Shown: piece by piece, positions 8,771 through 17,558 of the stretch
Layout: each line of letters opens with the position of its first letter
How positions within the stretch are numbered: position 1 is the stretch's first letter
NCBI RefSeq assembly: GCF_001889025.1
Contig: NZ_CP018154.1
Location: forward strand, 858,501-922,500
Length of the DNA: 64,000 nt
Source: Sphingorhabdus lutea
GTDB taxonomy: Bacteria; Pseudomonadota; Alphaproteobacteria; Sphingomonadales; Sphingomonadaceae
Direction: 5' to 3'
The notes under the pieces: generated by a model
The model's input: only the letters and a program-made list of their open reading frames with translations
Database searches by the model: none
Told to the model about the DNA's origin: nothing
Position numbers and translations under genes: made by a program

Positions 8771-10690
8771 CTATTTTAATGTCACATATAGGCCCGGCGA
8801 ATCGCATAGGGCAGGCAATTTTCCCTCCCCTGGAATGCGTGCGCCCTGTGCCTTTACTTGCATATCGGCAAAGCCGCAGAGCCAGTTTATCCAATCCGGC
8901 CACCAGCTACCTTTTGTTTCAACTGCCCCTGCAATATATTCATCCAAAGAGGCAATATCCTTGCCCTCATTCACCCAATATTGATATTTTTCGGACGATG
9001 GTGGGTTGACCACGCCGGCAATATGCCCCGACCCTGCCAAAACGAACCGCATTGGGCCGGAAAAATGATCCTGCATTTTCCATACGCTTTTTGCTGGTGC
9101 GATATGATCCTCTCGCCCCGCCTGAATATAAGTAGGGGTTTTGACAATGCGCAGGTCAATGGGCGTGCCAATGACGCTTAATCGATTTGGCTCGACCAAT
9201 AAATTATCTCTATATAAATCGCTCAAATAGCTTTTATGCCATGAACGCGGCAGATTGGTGGTATCGCCATTCCAATATAGCAAATCAAATGCGGGATAAT
9301 CCTTGCCCAATAAATAATGATTGACCACCGTGTTCCAGATAAGATCCTTGCCGCGCAATAAATTAAAGGTCGCGGCCATCACACGGCCATCCAAATATCC
9401 ATTTGATGATAGCTGCTCCAACATTTCCATATGCTGGTCACTGGTGAAATGTAACAAGTCACCTGCCTCGGTAAAATCAATTTGGGCGGTGAAAAATGTC
9501 GCGCTTTTCACCTTATCCGCCTGACCATGGCTATGTAAATAGGCTAAACTTGCCGATAAAGTCGTGCCCGCCACACAATATCCAATGGCATGCACCGATG
9601 GCACGTCCAAAACATCACGAATGACGTCTATCGCCTCTAATTGCGCGGCGACATAATCATCCCAAATGACATCGGCCATATCTGCATCGGCCGATTTCCA
9701 CGAAACCATGAACACCGTTAATCCCTGTTCCACGGCCCATTTCACAAATGATTTTTGGGGGTTCAGGTCCAATATGTAAAAACGATTTATCCATGGCGGG
9801 AAAATAACCAATGGCGTTTGATTCACATTTTTGGTGCTTGGGCTATATTGTATTAACTCAAACAGGCGCGATCGATGAATAACCTTGCCCGGTGTGATGG
9901 CAATATTTTCACCCAAAATAAAACTATTGGGGTCGCTATGCGTTAATTGGCCCTTTTGTATATCGGCCATCATATGTTCAATGCCGCGTCGCAATGTTTC
10001 ACCATTGCTATTACTTGCTGCTTCCAGTGCCTCTGGATTGCTATGCAGAAAATTATTGGGGGCAATACTGTCCAGCCACCCACGCATTTGAAAGGACAGC
10101 GCCTCTTTTTCCTTATCGTTTAAGTCATTTTTTTGGTCCAGCCATTGCTGTGCGCTTTGATCCATAAATTGATATAATTGGCGCAGACTGTTGAACATGG
10201 GATGGGCGACCCATTGTTCATGGGCAAAACGGCGGTCCTGCTTTTCCTCGGCAGCGGCCTGCCAATTTTGACCGCCATTTTTGGAAATAAATTGCATGAA
10301 ATCGAACATATGGGCCGATAAATTGGTAATTTGTTGCACGCCCTTTTCAATATCCTGTCCATTGGGTGTTTTTAATAAAAAGGGACTGTTGCCTGCTGCT
10401 TTACCCTGCACCAAATTACCCTGCATCATATCGGCATAAAGCGGCAGGGCGGCATTGGCCATGCCGGCAAAATTTTGCATCATGGGCGTGAAAAAATCCG
10501 CAAATTTATCATTTGAACTTTGCTGCGCCTTTTTTTGCGCTGTTTCATTATTCTTATCATCAAATGGCGGCGTCATTTGGAACATTTGTTGCTGCATTTG
10601 GGTCATTATTTCGGCCCATTTGCCTATATCGCCAAAGGCGAAGCCATTGCCCGAACCATTATTGCCTGCATCGTCATTTGAATTCGTCAT
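8771..10690 (-). CDS. phaC: Class I poly(3-hydroxyalkanoate) synthase
   Basis: PhaC polymerises 3-hydroxyacyl-CoA at the granule surface. The 639-aa protein is in the class I range (about 570-640). The lipase-like box GYCVAGT places the catalytic Cys at residue 372; Asp528 (GREDHIAP) and His556 (GSGHIAGV) complete the triad. The segment FPPWINRFYILDL before the active site is characteristic. The N-terminal 80 residues are Gln/Met/Asn-rich and variable, as usual. No MaoC/PhaJ or phaAB gene is adjacent; a thiolase and a MaoC hydratase lie 17 kb away. Upstream 146 bp separate it from the divergent alaC; I see no TGCANTGCA dyad there. Confidence 0.95.
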   Translation of the reverse strand: MTNSNDDAGNNGSGNGFAFGDIGKWAEIMTQMQQQMFQMTPPFDDKNNETAQKKAQQSSNDKFADFFTPMMQNFAGMANAALPLYADMMQGNLVQGKAAGNSPFLLKTPNGQDIEKGVQQITNLSAHMFDFMQFISKNGGQNWQAAAEEKQDRRFAHEQWVAHPMFNSLRQLYQFMDQSAQQWLDQKNDLNDKEKEALSFQMRGWLDSIAPNNFLHSNPEALEAASNSNGETLRRGIEHMMADIQKGQLTHSDPNSFILGENIAITPGKVIHRSRLFELIQYSPSTKNVNQTPLVIFPPWINRFYILDLNPQKSFVKWAVEQGLTVFMVSWKSADADMADVIWDDYVAAQLEAIDVIRDVLDVPSVHAIGYCVAGTTLSASLAYLHSHGQADKVKSATFFTAQIDFTEAGDLLHFTSDQHMEMLEQLSSNGYLDGRVMAATFNLLRGKDLIWNTVVNHYLLGKDYPAFDLLYWNGDTTNLPRSWHKSYLSDLYRDNLLVEPNRLSVIGTPIDLRIVKTPTYIQAGREDHIAPAKSVWKMQDHFSGPMRFVLAGSGHIAGVVNPPSSEKYQYWVNEGKDIASLDEYIAGAVETKGSWWPDWINWLCGFADMQVKAQGARIPGEGKLPALCDSPGLYVTLK

Positions 10691-10836
10691 AATCTGCCTC
10701 TGCTGATATTATCAATGGGCATAGCATAAAAAGTCAAAATAAAATTGCATAAAAATAAAGAATATTGTTGGACAATTACGCCAGTGCCAATATTGCGGTT
10801 ACTCCATAAATTTGAAAGAAAAGTGAAAGCAGCAAT

Positions 10837-12060
10837 ATGTCGCAAGATTTTTACCGCATCCGCCGTATGCCCCCTTATGTATTTGCCGAGGTAAATGCGA
10901 TGAAGGCGGCGGCACGAGCGCGTGGTGAAGATATTATCGATTTGGGCATGGGAAATCCAGACGGTGCGCCCGCTCAGCATGTGATTGATAAATTGGTGGA
11001 GGTCGCAAAAGACCCCAGCGCACATGGATATTCCGCATCAAAGGGGATAAAGGGCCTGCGTAAGGCACAGGCCGATTATTATGGCCGCCGTTTCAATGTT
11101 GATATTGATCCAGAAACGGAAGTAGTCGTCACCTTGGGTTCAAAAGAGGGTTTGGCCAATTTGGCACAGGCCATCACCGCGCCGGGTGATGTGGTGCTTG
11201 CCCCCAATCCAAGTTACCCCATTCATACATTTGGATTTATTATTGCAGGTGCGGCCATTCGTTCCATTCCCGCCGCGCCAGGGCCGGATTTTTTCACCCG
11301 CCTTGAATATGCGATGAGTTATTCTGTACCAAAACCGTCGGTTTTGGTGATTGGTTATCCATCCAACCCCACCGCCTATGTCGCCGATTATGATTTTTAT
11401 GTGAAGGTGGTGGATTTTGCCCGCGAACATGGATTGTGGGTTATTTCCGATCTGGCCTATGCCGAAATATATTTTGGCGACACGCCAACGCCATCCATTT
11501 TGCAAGTGCCAGGGGCAAAGGATGTGGCGATTGAATTTACATCCATGTCCAAAACATATTCCATGGCGGGGTGGCGCATGGGCTTTGCCGTGGGCAATCA
11601 AACATTGATTAACGCCTTGACCCGTGTGAAATCATATTTGGATTATGGCGCATTCACCCCCATTCAGGCGGCGGCGGTTGCGGCATTAAACGGGCCGCAG
11701 GATATTGTAGAGGCAAATCGGCAATTATATAAAAAACGCCGTGATGTTATGGTGGAAAGCTTTGGCCGCGCAGGTTGGGATATTCCCGCGCCAGAGGCAT
11801 CAATGTTTGCATGGGCGCCAATACCGCCCGCCATGGCGCATATGGGCGGCATTGAATTTTCCAAAAAATTATTATCAGAGGCGCAGGTTGCTGTTGCCCC
11901 TGGTGTTGGCTTTGGTGATGAGGGTGAGGGTTATGTTCGTCTTGCCTTGGTGGAAAATGAACAAAGATTGCGTCAGGCGGCGCGTAATATTAAAAAATTC
12001 TTGGCCAAATATGGGGTAAAACCCAATAATAGCGGCAATGATGAAATTGACGATAAATAA
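10837..12060 (+). CDS. alaC: Alanine/valine-type class I aminotransferase (AlaC-like)
   Basis: PLP-dependent fold-type I aminotransferase, 407 aa, cytosolic. It resembles E. coli AlaC (412 aa) and LL-diaminopimelate aminotransferase-like proteins. Visible: substrate-loop MGNPDGAP, Asn177 in YPSNPTA, Asp205 and Tyr208 in ISDLAYAE, the Schiff-base Lys239 in SMSKTYSMAGWRMGF. The N-terminal RRMPPYVFAEV is typical of AlaC. Likely role is pyruvate/alanine transamination with glutamate; the diaminopimelate reaction is less likely but cannot be excluded. Transcribed alone, divergent from phaC, and followed by a large hairpin. Confidence 0.88.
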   Translation: MSQDFYRIRRMPPYVFAEVNAMKAAARARGEDIIDLGMGNPDGAPAQHVIDKLVEVAKDPSAHGYSASKGIKGLRKAQADYYGRRFNVDIDPETEVVVTLGSKEGLANLAQAITAPGDVVLAPNPSYPIHTFGFIIAGAAIRSIPAAPGPDFFTRLEYAMSYSVPKPSVLVIGYPSNPTAYVADYDFYVKVVDFAREHGLWVISDLAYAEIYFGDTPTPSILQVPGAKDVAIEFTSMSKTYSMAGWRMGFAVGNQTLINALTRVKSYLDYGAFTPIQAAAVAALNGPQDIVEANRQLYKKRRDVMVESFGRAGWDIPAPEASMFAWAPIPPAMAHMGGIEFSKKLLSEAQVAVAPGVGFGDEGEGYVRLALVENEQRLRQAARNIKKFLAKYGVKPNNSGNDEIDDK

Positions 12061-12076
12061 ATATTGATAAGCAAAT

Positions 12077-12112
12077 ATATATGGGGGCGGGATATATTTT
12101 CGCCCCATATAT
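12077..12112 (+). terminator. GC-core hairpin after alaC
   Basis: ATATATGGGGGCG at 12077-12089 pairs with CGCCCCATATAT at 12101-12112 (12 pairs, one bulged G). The stem begins 17 bp after the alaC stop. There is no U-run after it, so it may act as a Rho-assisted terminator or mRNA 3' stabiliser. Confidence 0.55.
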
Positions 12113-12227
12113 GTTTGATTGATCGGCAGAATATATAACCGCCTTTATTATAATAAAGCAGCGTTAAAGCTGCCATATTAAGCGTGCCGTAGCGTGCTTG
12201 ACCACAGGGTAATTTGCGGTCAATAAT

Positions 12228-12938
12228 ATGACGATGATTGACCTATATTATGCCCCGACACCCAATGGGTGGAAAATTTCCATCATGTTGGAGGAGGCGG
12301 GGCTGGATTATAATATTATTCCGGTCAATATTATGAAAGGGGAGCAATTTGCCCCTGATTTTTTGAAGATTAGCCCCAATAACCGTATTCCCGCCATTGT
12401 GGACCATGCCCCAAATTTGGGTAAAGAGCCAATTTCCATTTTTGAAACGGGCGCGATTTTAATTTATTTGGCCGAAAAAAGTGGGCAATTTTTACCACAA
12501 GACAGCGCAAAGCGCAGCGATGTCATGCAATGGTTAATGTGGCAAATGGGGGGATTTGGCCCGATGCTAGGCCAATATGGGCATTTTAAATTATATGCGC
12601 CGGAAAAAATATCCTATGCGATAAATCGATATCATGATGAGGTGTTGCGGCTTTACGGCGTTTTGGACAGACAGCTTGCCAATCATGAATATGTGGCGGC
12701 GGGGCAATATAGCATTGCCGATATGGCAATTTTTCCGTGGATACGCACCTATAAAAGGCAGGAAATTGATTTGGATCATTTCCCACATGTGCGGCGATAT
12801 TATGATATGTTGAAAATGCGGCCCGCGCTGCGGCGGGGTTTGGATGTAGGAAAAACATGGATAAACCGCAATCCACACGAAGATGCAGAGGCGCGTCAAA
12901 AATTATTCGGCATCAGGGAAAAGGAGCAGGAAAAATGA
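12228..12938 (+). CDS. Glutathione S-transferase family, Nu-class (YfcG/YghU-like)
   Basis: Cytosolic GST-fold protein of 236 aa. The N-terminal thioredoxin domain carries TPNGWKISIMLEEAGL, the Thr-Pro-Asn-Gly motif of Nu-class and Ure2p-like GSTs (YfcG, YghU), which use two glutathiones and often show disulfide-bond reductase activity. The glutathione-binding loop NRIPAIVDH and the FETGAILIYLAEK helix follow; the C-terminal helical domain includes YSIADMAIFPW. It overlaps the next gene by ATGA at 12935-12938, so the two are translationally coupled. ATG 12228 and 12234 are both possible starts. The context suggests a glutathione-linked catabolic operon; the substrate is unknown. Confidence 0.88.
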   Translation: MTMIDLYYAPTPNGWKISIMLEEAGLDYNIIPVNIMKGEQFAPDFLKISPNNRIPAIVDHAPNLGKEPISIFETGAILIYLAEKSGQFLPQDSAKRSDVMQWLMWQMGGFGPMLGQYGHFKLYAPEKISYAINRYHDEVLRLYGVLDRQLANHEYVAAGQYSIADMAIFPWIRTYKRQEIDLDHFPHVRRYYDMLKMRPALRRGLDVGKTWINRNPHEDAEARQKLFGIREKEQEK

Positions 12939-13543
12939 GCAAAAGGATTGAATTTTTCTTTGATTTGTCCAGCCCATGGACCTGCCTTGCTTTTCATAAT
13001 ATCCGCCCGATTATACAGGAAAATGACGCCCAAATTATCTGGCGGCCCATTTTGGTTGGCGGCATATTTAATGCGGTGAATAAATCTGTTTATGCGATGC
13101 GGGAGGATTTGGGCGGCCCGAAAATGCGCCATTATATGAAATCCTTAAAAGACTGGTCCAAATGGTCGGGGGTCGAGATGAATTTCCCCTCCGCCCATCA
13201 TCCATTAAAAAGCGTGCTGGCCATGCGGGTTTGCTGTGCGTTGGAGGATAATCAACCGGCATTGGAAAAATTTATGGAAATCGCATTCGCCGATCATTTT
13301 GCGCATCAGGTCAATTTGGACGATGCCGAAATTTTGGCGCAAAGCATTGCAAAAGCGGGTTTTGATGCACAGGATATTTTGCAGCAAACACAAAGCCAAG
13401 AGGTAAAGGACCGCCTGCGCCATAATGGCGAAGAATTAATTTCGCGGGGCGGATATGGCTCACCCAGCATATTTGTGGATGGGGATGATATGTATTTTGG
13501 CAATGACCAATTGCCGTTAATTGCCGCCAAATTAAAAGCATAA
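12935..13543 (+). CDS. 2-hydroxychromene-2-carboxylate isomerase-like (kappa-class GST, DsbA family)
   Basis: 202 aa from ATG 12935, which overlaps the stop of the upstream GST (ATGA). DsbA-fold, kappa-class glutathione enzyme: FFFDLSSPWTCLAFHN has the catalytic Ser in place of the DsbA CxxC, and the C-terminal region has GGYGSPSIFVDGDDMYFGNDQL, the cis-Pro loop and substrate-binding part typical of NahD-like isomerases. Characterised members isomerise 2-hydroxychromene-2-carboxylate in naphthalene breakdown using glutathione as cofactor; many homologues have other unknown aromatic or unsaturated substrates. No ring-cleavage dioxygenase is nearby, so naphthalene use is not implied. Family call strong, reaction tentative. 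Confidence 0.85.
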   Translation: MSKRIEFFFDLSSPWTCLAFHNIRPIIQENDAQIIWRPILVGGIFNAVNKSVYAMREDLGGPKMRHYMKSLKDWSKWSGVEMNFPSAHHPLKSVLAMRVCCALEDNQPALEKFMEIAFADHFAHQVNLDDAEILAQSIAKAGFDAQDILQQTQSQEVKDRLRHNGEELISRGGYGSPSIFVDGDDMYFGNDQLPLIAAKLKA

Positions 13544-13563
13544 ATTCATAAGGATAGGTTGAG

Positions 13564-14367
13564 ATGGAAAATCGTGTTGCAATAGAAATTTTGGGTGAAG
13601 ATGGCGCGCAATATGCCCATGTGAAGTTAATCCGCGCGGAAAAAATGAATGCGCTGGACCCCGATATGTTTAACGGCATTGTGTCGGCCATTGAACAGTT
13701 AAAAGGCATGAAACATATTCGTGCGGTGGTGCTGTCTGGTGAAGGACGGTCATTTTGTGCGGGGCTGGATATGGCCAGCATGGCCGGCGGCGCAGACCCC
13801 AGCGGCGGGAAATTATTAACCGATCGCACCTATGGTAATAGCAATATTTTCCAATATGTCGCAACGGGATGGCGGCAATTGCCCATGCCTGTTATCGCCG
13901 CCGTGCATGGCGTATGCTTTGGCGGGGGCTTGCAAATAATGTCGGGCGCGGATGTGAAATTTGTTACCCCCGATGCGCGTTTGTCGGTCATGGAAATGAA
14001 ATGGGGTCTTGTCCCCGACATGGGCGGTTTTCATTTATGGCGCGGTAATGTGCGGGCGGATATTTTGCGCCACTTAACCTATAGCAATGAAGAATTTAAC
14101 GGGCAGCAGGCGGTGCAATATGGTTTCGCCACCCATGTGGATGCTGACCCATTGGCCCGCGCATTGGAATTGGCCGCCACCATTGCCGGTAAAAATCCAG
14201 ACGCCATTCGCGCGGCAAAACGTTTATTTGATGATTTTATTGATGGGGATGAGGATGCGGTTTTAATGGCCGAAAGCGTGGCTCAAAATAAAGTGATGCG
14301 TAAACCCAATCAAATAGAGGCTGTCATGGCAGGCATGCAAAAGCGAGAGGCGAAATTTACCGATTAA
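13564..14367 (+). CDS. Enoyl-CoA hydratase/isomerase family protein (crotonase)
   Basis: 267-aa crotonase-fold enzyme. The oxyanion-hole residues are in GRSFCAGLDMASM and HGVCFGGGLQIMSGAD; the catalytic-acid region reads MEMKWGLVPDMGG. There Glu lies in MEMKWG and an Asp in VPDMGG occupies the position of the second catalytic Glu of classical hydratases, a pattern reminiscent of dienoyl-CoA isomerases. So isomerisation may be more likely than hydration. The gene lies 20 bp after the kappa-class GST gene and 26 bp before the aldolase gene in one tight run, so it probably handles a CoA thioester in the same route. Start ATG 13564 has AGGAT upstream. Confidence 0.88.
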   Translation: MENRVAIEILGEDGAQYAHVKLIRAEKMNALDPDMFNGIVSAIEQLKGMKHIRAVVLSGEGRSFCAGLDMASMAGGADPSGGKLLTDRTYGNSNIFQYVATGWRQLPMPVIAAVHGVCFGGGLQIMSGADVKFVTPDARLSVMEMKWGLVPDMGGFHLWRGNVRADILRHLTYSNEEFNGQQAVQYGFATHVDADPLARALELAATIAGKNPDAIRAAKRLFDDFIDGDEDAVLMAESVAQNKVMRKPNQIEAVMAGMQKREAKFTD

Positions 14368-14393
14368 AATTATATTTTCGATGGAGAGAGCAA

Positions 14394-15158
14394 ATGGCGA
14401 CAAATTTAAAAGCGAATAGCAAATATAGCGAGGCCGAATGGGCAGCACGTCAACAATTGGCCGCTTGTTACCGTATATTTGCGATGTTTGGTTGGGATGA
14501 GTTGATTTTCAATCATATCACGGTGAAATTACCTGATCAGGAGGGGGCTTTTCTTATCAACCCCTATGGCATGCATTTTGGTGAAGTCACCGCATCCAGC
14601 CTGATTAAAATTGATATTGACGGCAATAAATTGGATGCGGATAATCCATGGTTTGTGAATAAGGCGGGATTTGTGCAGCACAGCCTGTTCCACCGTGTGT
14701 TACCCGATGCGCATGCCATTATCCACACCCACACCACTGCAACGATGGCGGTTTGTTCGGTGGAGGGCGGCCTGCAACCCAGCAATTTTTACGCCTGTAA
14801 TTTTATTGGCCAAATCGCCTATCATGATTTTGAGGGCGTGACCGTGCGCGAGGAAGAAGGCGAGCGTTTGGTCAAAAATTTGGGCGATAAGCGTATTATG
14901 ATGTTAAAAAACCATGGTCCGGTTGTTATGGGAACATCACTGCCCGATGCATTTTTGAAATTTTGGGCGTTGCAACGCGCCTGCGAAATTCAACTGGCCA
15001 CCGCCAGCATGGGCAAACCGATTATTGTGCCGGATGAGGTGATTGCCGTGCATCAACGCGATTTATATATGTCGCAATCCCCCATGGGATCGGGCGTTGC
15101 CGAATTTGAAGCGATGACCCGAAAAATTGATGCGATTGACAAAAGCTGGCGGGAATAG
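14394..15158 (+). CDS. Class II aldolase/adducin family protein
   Basis: 254-aa Zn-dependent class II aldolase/adducin head domain. The metal site is visible as IIHTHTTATM (His-x-His) and KNHGPVVMG (third His). The domain starts at YSEAEWAARQQLAACYRIFAMFGWDE and includes NHITVKLP and the INPYGMHFGEVTASSL phosphate/substrate loop. Members act as sugar-phosphate aldolases, epimerases or decarboxylases; many such stand-alone proteins with this N-terminus are not assigned. GGAGAG precedes ATG 14394. It sits between the crotonase and the [2Fe-2S] protein genes, in the same direction with short gaps. Specific reaction unknown. Confidence 0.87.
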   Translation: MATNLKANSKYSEAEWAARQQLAACYRIFAMFGWDELIFNHITVKLPDQEGAFLINPYGMHFGEVTASSLIKIDIDGNKLDADNPWFVNKAGFVQHSLFHRVLPDAHAIIHTHTTATMAVCSVEGGLQPSNFYACNFIGQIAYHDFEGVTVREEEGERLVKNLGDKRIMMLKNHGPVVMGTSLPDAFLKFWALQRACEIQLATASMGKPIIVPDEVIAVHQRDLYMSQSPMGSGVAEFEAMTRKIDAIDKSWRE

Positions 15159-15193
15159 GATGAGGGCAGCTATATTTTGAAAGCTGCATCAAT

Positions 15194-15751
15194 ATGACCA
15201 AATTTACCGTGAATGACCGGCCGGTTGAATATAAAATGGATCCGCAAACCCCCTTATTATGGGCATTGCGCGATGCATCCAACTTAACCGGCACCAAATA
15301 TGGGTGCGGCGTGGGGGATTGCGGCGCATGTATGGTGTTAATTGATGGGGAGGCGATACGTTCTTGCCTTGTCACATTGGGCGAGAGTGAAGGGCGCTTT
15401 GTCACAACAATTGAGGGGATTTCCAACGACCGCAGCAACCCCGTGCAACAGGCATTTGTTGCCGACAATGTGCCGCAATGCGGTTATTGCATTTCCGGCA
15501 TCATCATTGCCGCCAATGCGTTGTTAAAACAAAATAATAACCCCAGTGACGAAGATATAAATGCGGCCATTACCAATTTGTGCCGTTGCGGCATTTATCC
15601 CCGCCTGCGTGACAGCATAAAACGCGCCGCCCGCGTCATGCGCGGGGAGGAGAAAATTGCCGCCGCGCCGCCGCCGGGCATCTCGCCGCAGGATGCCGCC
15701 GCGTCAGTTCCCGCCATTCGTAATATTAGCCCGCGCAAGGCCGATCAATAA
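15194..15751 (+). CDS. Orphan (2Fe-2S) subunit of the xanthine oxidase/isoquinoline oxidoreductase family
   Basis: 185-aa small subunit like IorA/CoxS. Both iron-sulfur clusters are complete: plant-ferredoxin type Cys38, Cys43, Cys46 and Cys58 (CGVGDCGAC...C), and the helical-domain type Cys96, Cys99, Cys130 and Cys132 (CGYC...CRC). A Pro/Ala-rich tail of about 25 residues follows, which is longer than usual. The partner molybdopterin subunit normally lies directly downstream, but here a convergent HNH gene follows within 25 bp. A GCAGCT/AGCTGC hairpin at 15167-15188 lies just before the start and may affect translation. It should shuttle electrons for an aldehyde or N-heterocycle hydroxylase encoded elsewhere. 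Confidence 0.88.
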   Translation: MTKFTVNDRPVEYKMDPQTPLLWALRDASNLTGTKYGCGVGDCGACMVLIDGEAIRSCLVTLGESEGRFVTTIEGISNDRSNPVQQAFVADNVPQCGYCISGIIIAANALLKQNNNPSDEDINAAITNLCRCGIYPRLRDSIKRAARVMRGEEKIAAAPPPGISPQDAAASVPAIRNISPRKADQ

Positions 15752-15775
15752 ATTGGCATAAATTGGGGCAAATAT

Positions 15776-16375
15776 TTACGCCTCTAACTCAATATCCCAA
15801 TATAGCCAATCGCGCCATGTGTCGTGCAAATGATTGGGCGGGAACATCCGCCCTTTATCCATTAACTGCCAACTTGTCGGGCGAATCGCACGGGTGGCAA
15901 GCTGCATCCCCGCCTGCATGGGATTGCGCCCACCCTTTTTCAAATTACAGGGCAAGCAGGCGGTGGCCACATTTTCCCAACTGGTAATTCCGCCCGCACG
16001 GCGCGGTATAATATGGTCGAAAGTTAAATTATCGCCGCTGCCGCAATATTGGCATTGAAATTTATCCCGCAGGAACAGGTTAAACCGCGTAAAGGCGGGG
16101 TATTCATTGGGTTTAATATATTGTTTTAATGCAATAACCGATGGAATTTTCATATCTAAATTGGGGCTATGCACATGGCGGTCATAATTTTCCACCACAA
16201 TTACCTTGTCCAAAAATACTGCCTTTATTGCCGCCTGCCACGGCCAAAGGCTAAGTGGGTAATAGCTGAGCGGCGAATAATCGGCGTTCAGGACAAGGGC
16301 AGGGCAATTTTCAGGATGGCGAATAGCATCGCTTTCATCCATTTTACACGCGTTTAGCGTTTTTTCATGCAGCAC
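15776..16375 (-). CDS. HNH endonuclease family protein
   Basis: 199 aa. The HNH/zinc-ribbon core lies at residues 105-150: CQYCG (Cys108, Cys111), LTFDHIIPRRAGG (His121), SWENVATACLPCNLKKGG (Asn135, Cys140, Cys143, Asn144). The N-terminal 100 residues (ALVLNADYSPLSYYPLSLWPW) belong to a widespread chromosomal HNH family in alphaproteobacteria whose function is not established; it is not a homing or toxin architecture. GTG at 16375 is taken as start because GGGGAGA lies 8 nt upstream; ATG 16342 is the alternative. Divergent from gluQ by 96 bp. Confidence 0.85.
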   Translation of the reverse strand: MLHEKTLNACKMDESDAIRHPENCPALVLNADYSPLSYYPLSLWPWQAAIKAVFLDKVIVVENYDRHVHSPNLDMKIPSVIALKQYIKPNEYPAFTRFNLFLRDKFQCQYCGSGDNLTFDHIIPRRAGGITSWENVATACLPCNLKKGGRNPMQAGMQLATRAIRPTSWQLMDKGRMFPPNHLHDTWRDWLYWDIELEA

Positions 16376-16471
16376 AAAAATATCTCCCCATTATGGCGAA
16401 TTAACCGCTGATAAAAATTTCCCTTCCGTTGTGCATAGTTTATGTTGCAAAGCCATGACGTCAAGTAACTA

Positions 16472-17449
16472 ATGGATAAAATCATGCAAATGATGCAGGG
16501 CATGCCCCTTATCACCGATAAAATAGGCAATATAGTCACCCGTTTCGCGCCCAGCCCCAATGGCGCGATGCATATGGGCCATGCCTTTGCTGCATTATGC
16601 GCACATGATTTTGCCAAATTGCATGATGGTGAATTTATGTTGCGGATAGAGGATATTGACGGCAATCGGACAAGGGTGGAACATGTCGATAGTATATTTG
16701 CCATGCTGAACATGTTAAATATCACCCCCGATCGGGTGCAATATCAGTCAAAAAATATACATGCCTATCAAATGGCATTGCATAAATTGGATGAAATGGG
16801 GATTATTTACCCATGTTTTTGTTCCCGGCATGACATTGCCAATAGGGTGAAACAAAAACCGGTTCGCCATGGGCCGGATGGACCAAATTACCCTGGAACT
16901 TGCCGTAATATCGATCGCGAACTGGCCATGTCCAAAAAATCGATACAGCCATATAGCCTTCGCCTGAATATGGCAGAGGCGTTAAAATTGGCGCAAATAA
17001 AAAGCACGCATCTTTATTGGCATGATGTTCAATCGGGAATGCACCGCGCCGACCCCGCAATTTTTGGCGATATTATCATCTGGCGAAAGGACGCGCCCGC
17101 CAGTTATCATTTGGCCAGTGTGGTCGATGATGGCGGGGATGCGCATCATCATGGGGGCAGAGTGATAAGCCATATTGTGCGCGGCATGGATTTAATGGCA
17201 TATAGCGATATTCATATTTTGCTATCATGCTTGCTTGACCTGACCCCCAAAATTTATTGGCACCACCCATTATTATTGGATGCGGGCGGGGAAAAATTAT
17301 CAAAAAGCAAAAATAGCCCATCATTATGGGATATAGAGCAAAGGGCAAAGGATGCGGGGCAATGGTATGATGGCTTTGGTCAGGATTTGGCGCATAATCT
17401 GCGCCATTTATCCTTTCCGCCGGGTATTCGGCTTTCCACCAATATATAA
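16472..17449 (+). CDS. gluQ: Glutamyl-Q tRNA(Asp) synthetase
   Basis: GluQ-RS is a truncated glutamyl-tRNA synthetase paralogue that attaches Glu to queuosine-34 of tRNA-Asp. The 325-aa protein has the catalytic core without the anticodon-binding domain. Visible: TRFAPSPNGAMHMGHAFAA (HIGH = HMGH), the zinc-site cysteines in YPCFCSR and YPGTCR, and EKLSKSKN as the KMSKS loop. The first 20 residues before the core are poorly conserved, so ATG 16472, 16484 or 16490 could be the true start. The last two are close to other GluQ N-termini. No other tRNA-modification gene is adjacent. Confidence 0.93.
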   Translation: MDKIMQMMQGMPLITDKIGNIVTRFAPSPNGAMHMGHAFAALCAHDFAKLHDGEFMLRIEDIDGNRTRVEHVDSIFAMLNMLNITPDRVQYQSKNIHAYQMALHKLDEMGIIYPCFCSRHDIANRVKQKPVRHGPDGPNYPGTCRNIDRELAMSKKSIQPYSLRLNMAEALKLAQIKSTHLYWHDVQSGMHRADPAIFGDIIIWRKDAPASYHLASVVDDGGDAHHHGGRVISHIVRGMDLMAYSDIHILLSCLLDLTPKIYWHHPLLLDAGGEKLSKSKNSPSLWDIEQRAKDAGQWYDGFGQDLAHNLRHLSFPPGIRLSTNI

Positions 17450-17558
17450 CATCAATAATTTATGATGCTTTGACATATTTAATGGCATATAGGACAGGTT
17501 CGGAAAATATCGCATTTACCCTATATTGACGATATAAATTCAAGAAAAAGGCAGGAAT

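Noticed and set aside
12192..12206. 15-bp sequence GCGTGCTTGACCACA shared with 37230-37244
   Set aside because: The second copy is inside the MAPEG coding region and one or two such matches are expected by chance in 64 kb.
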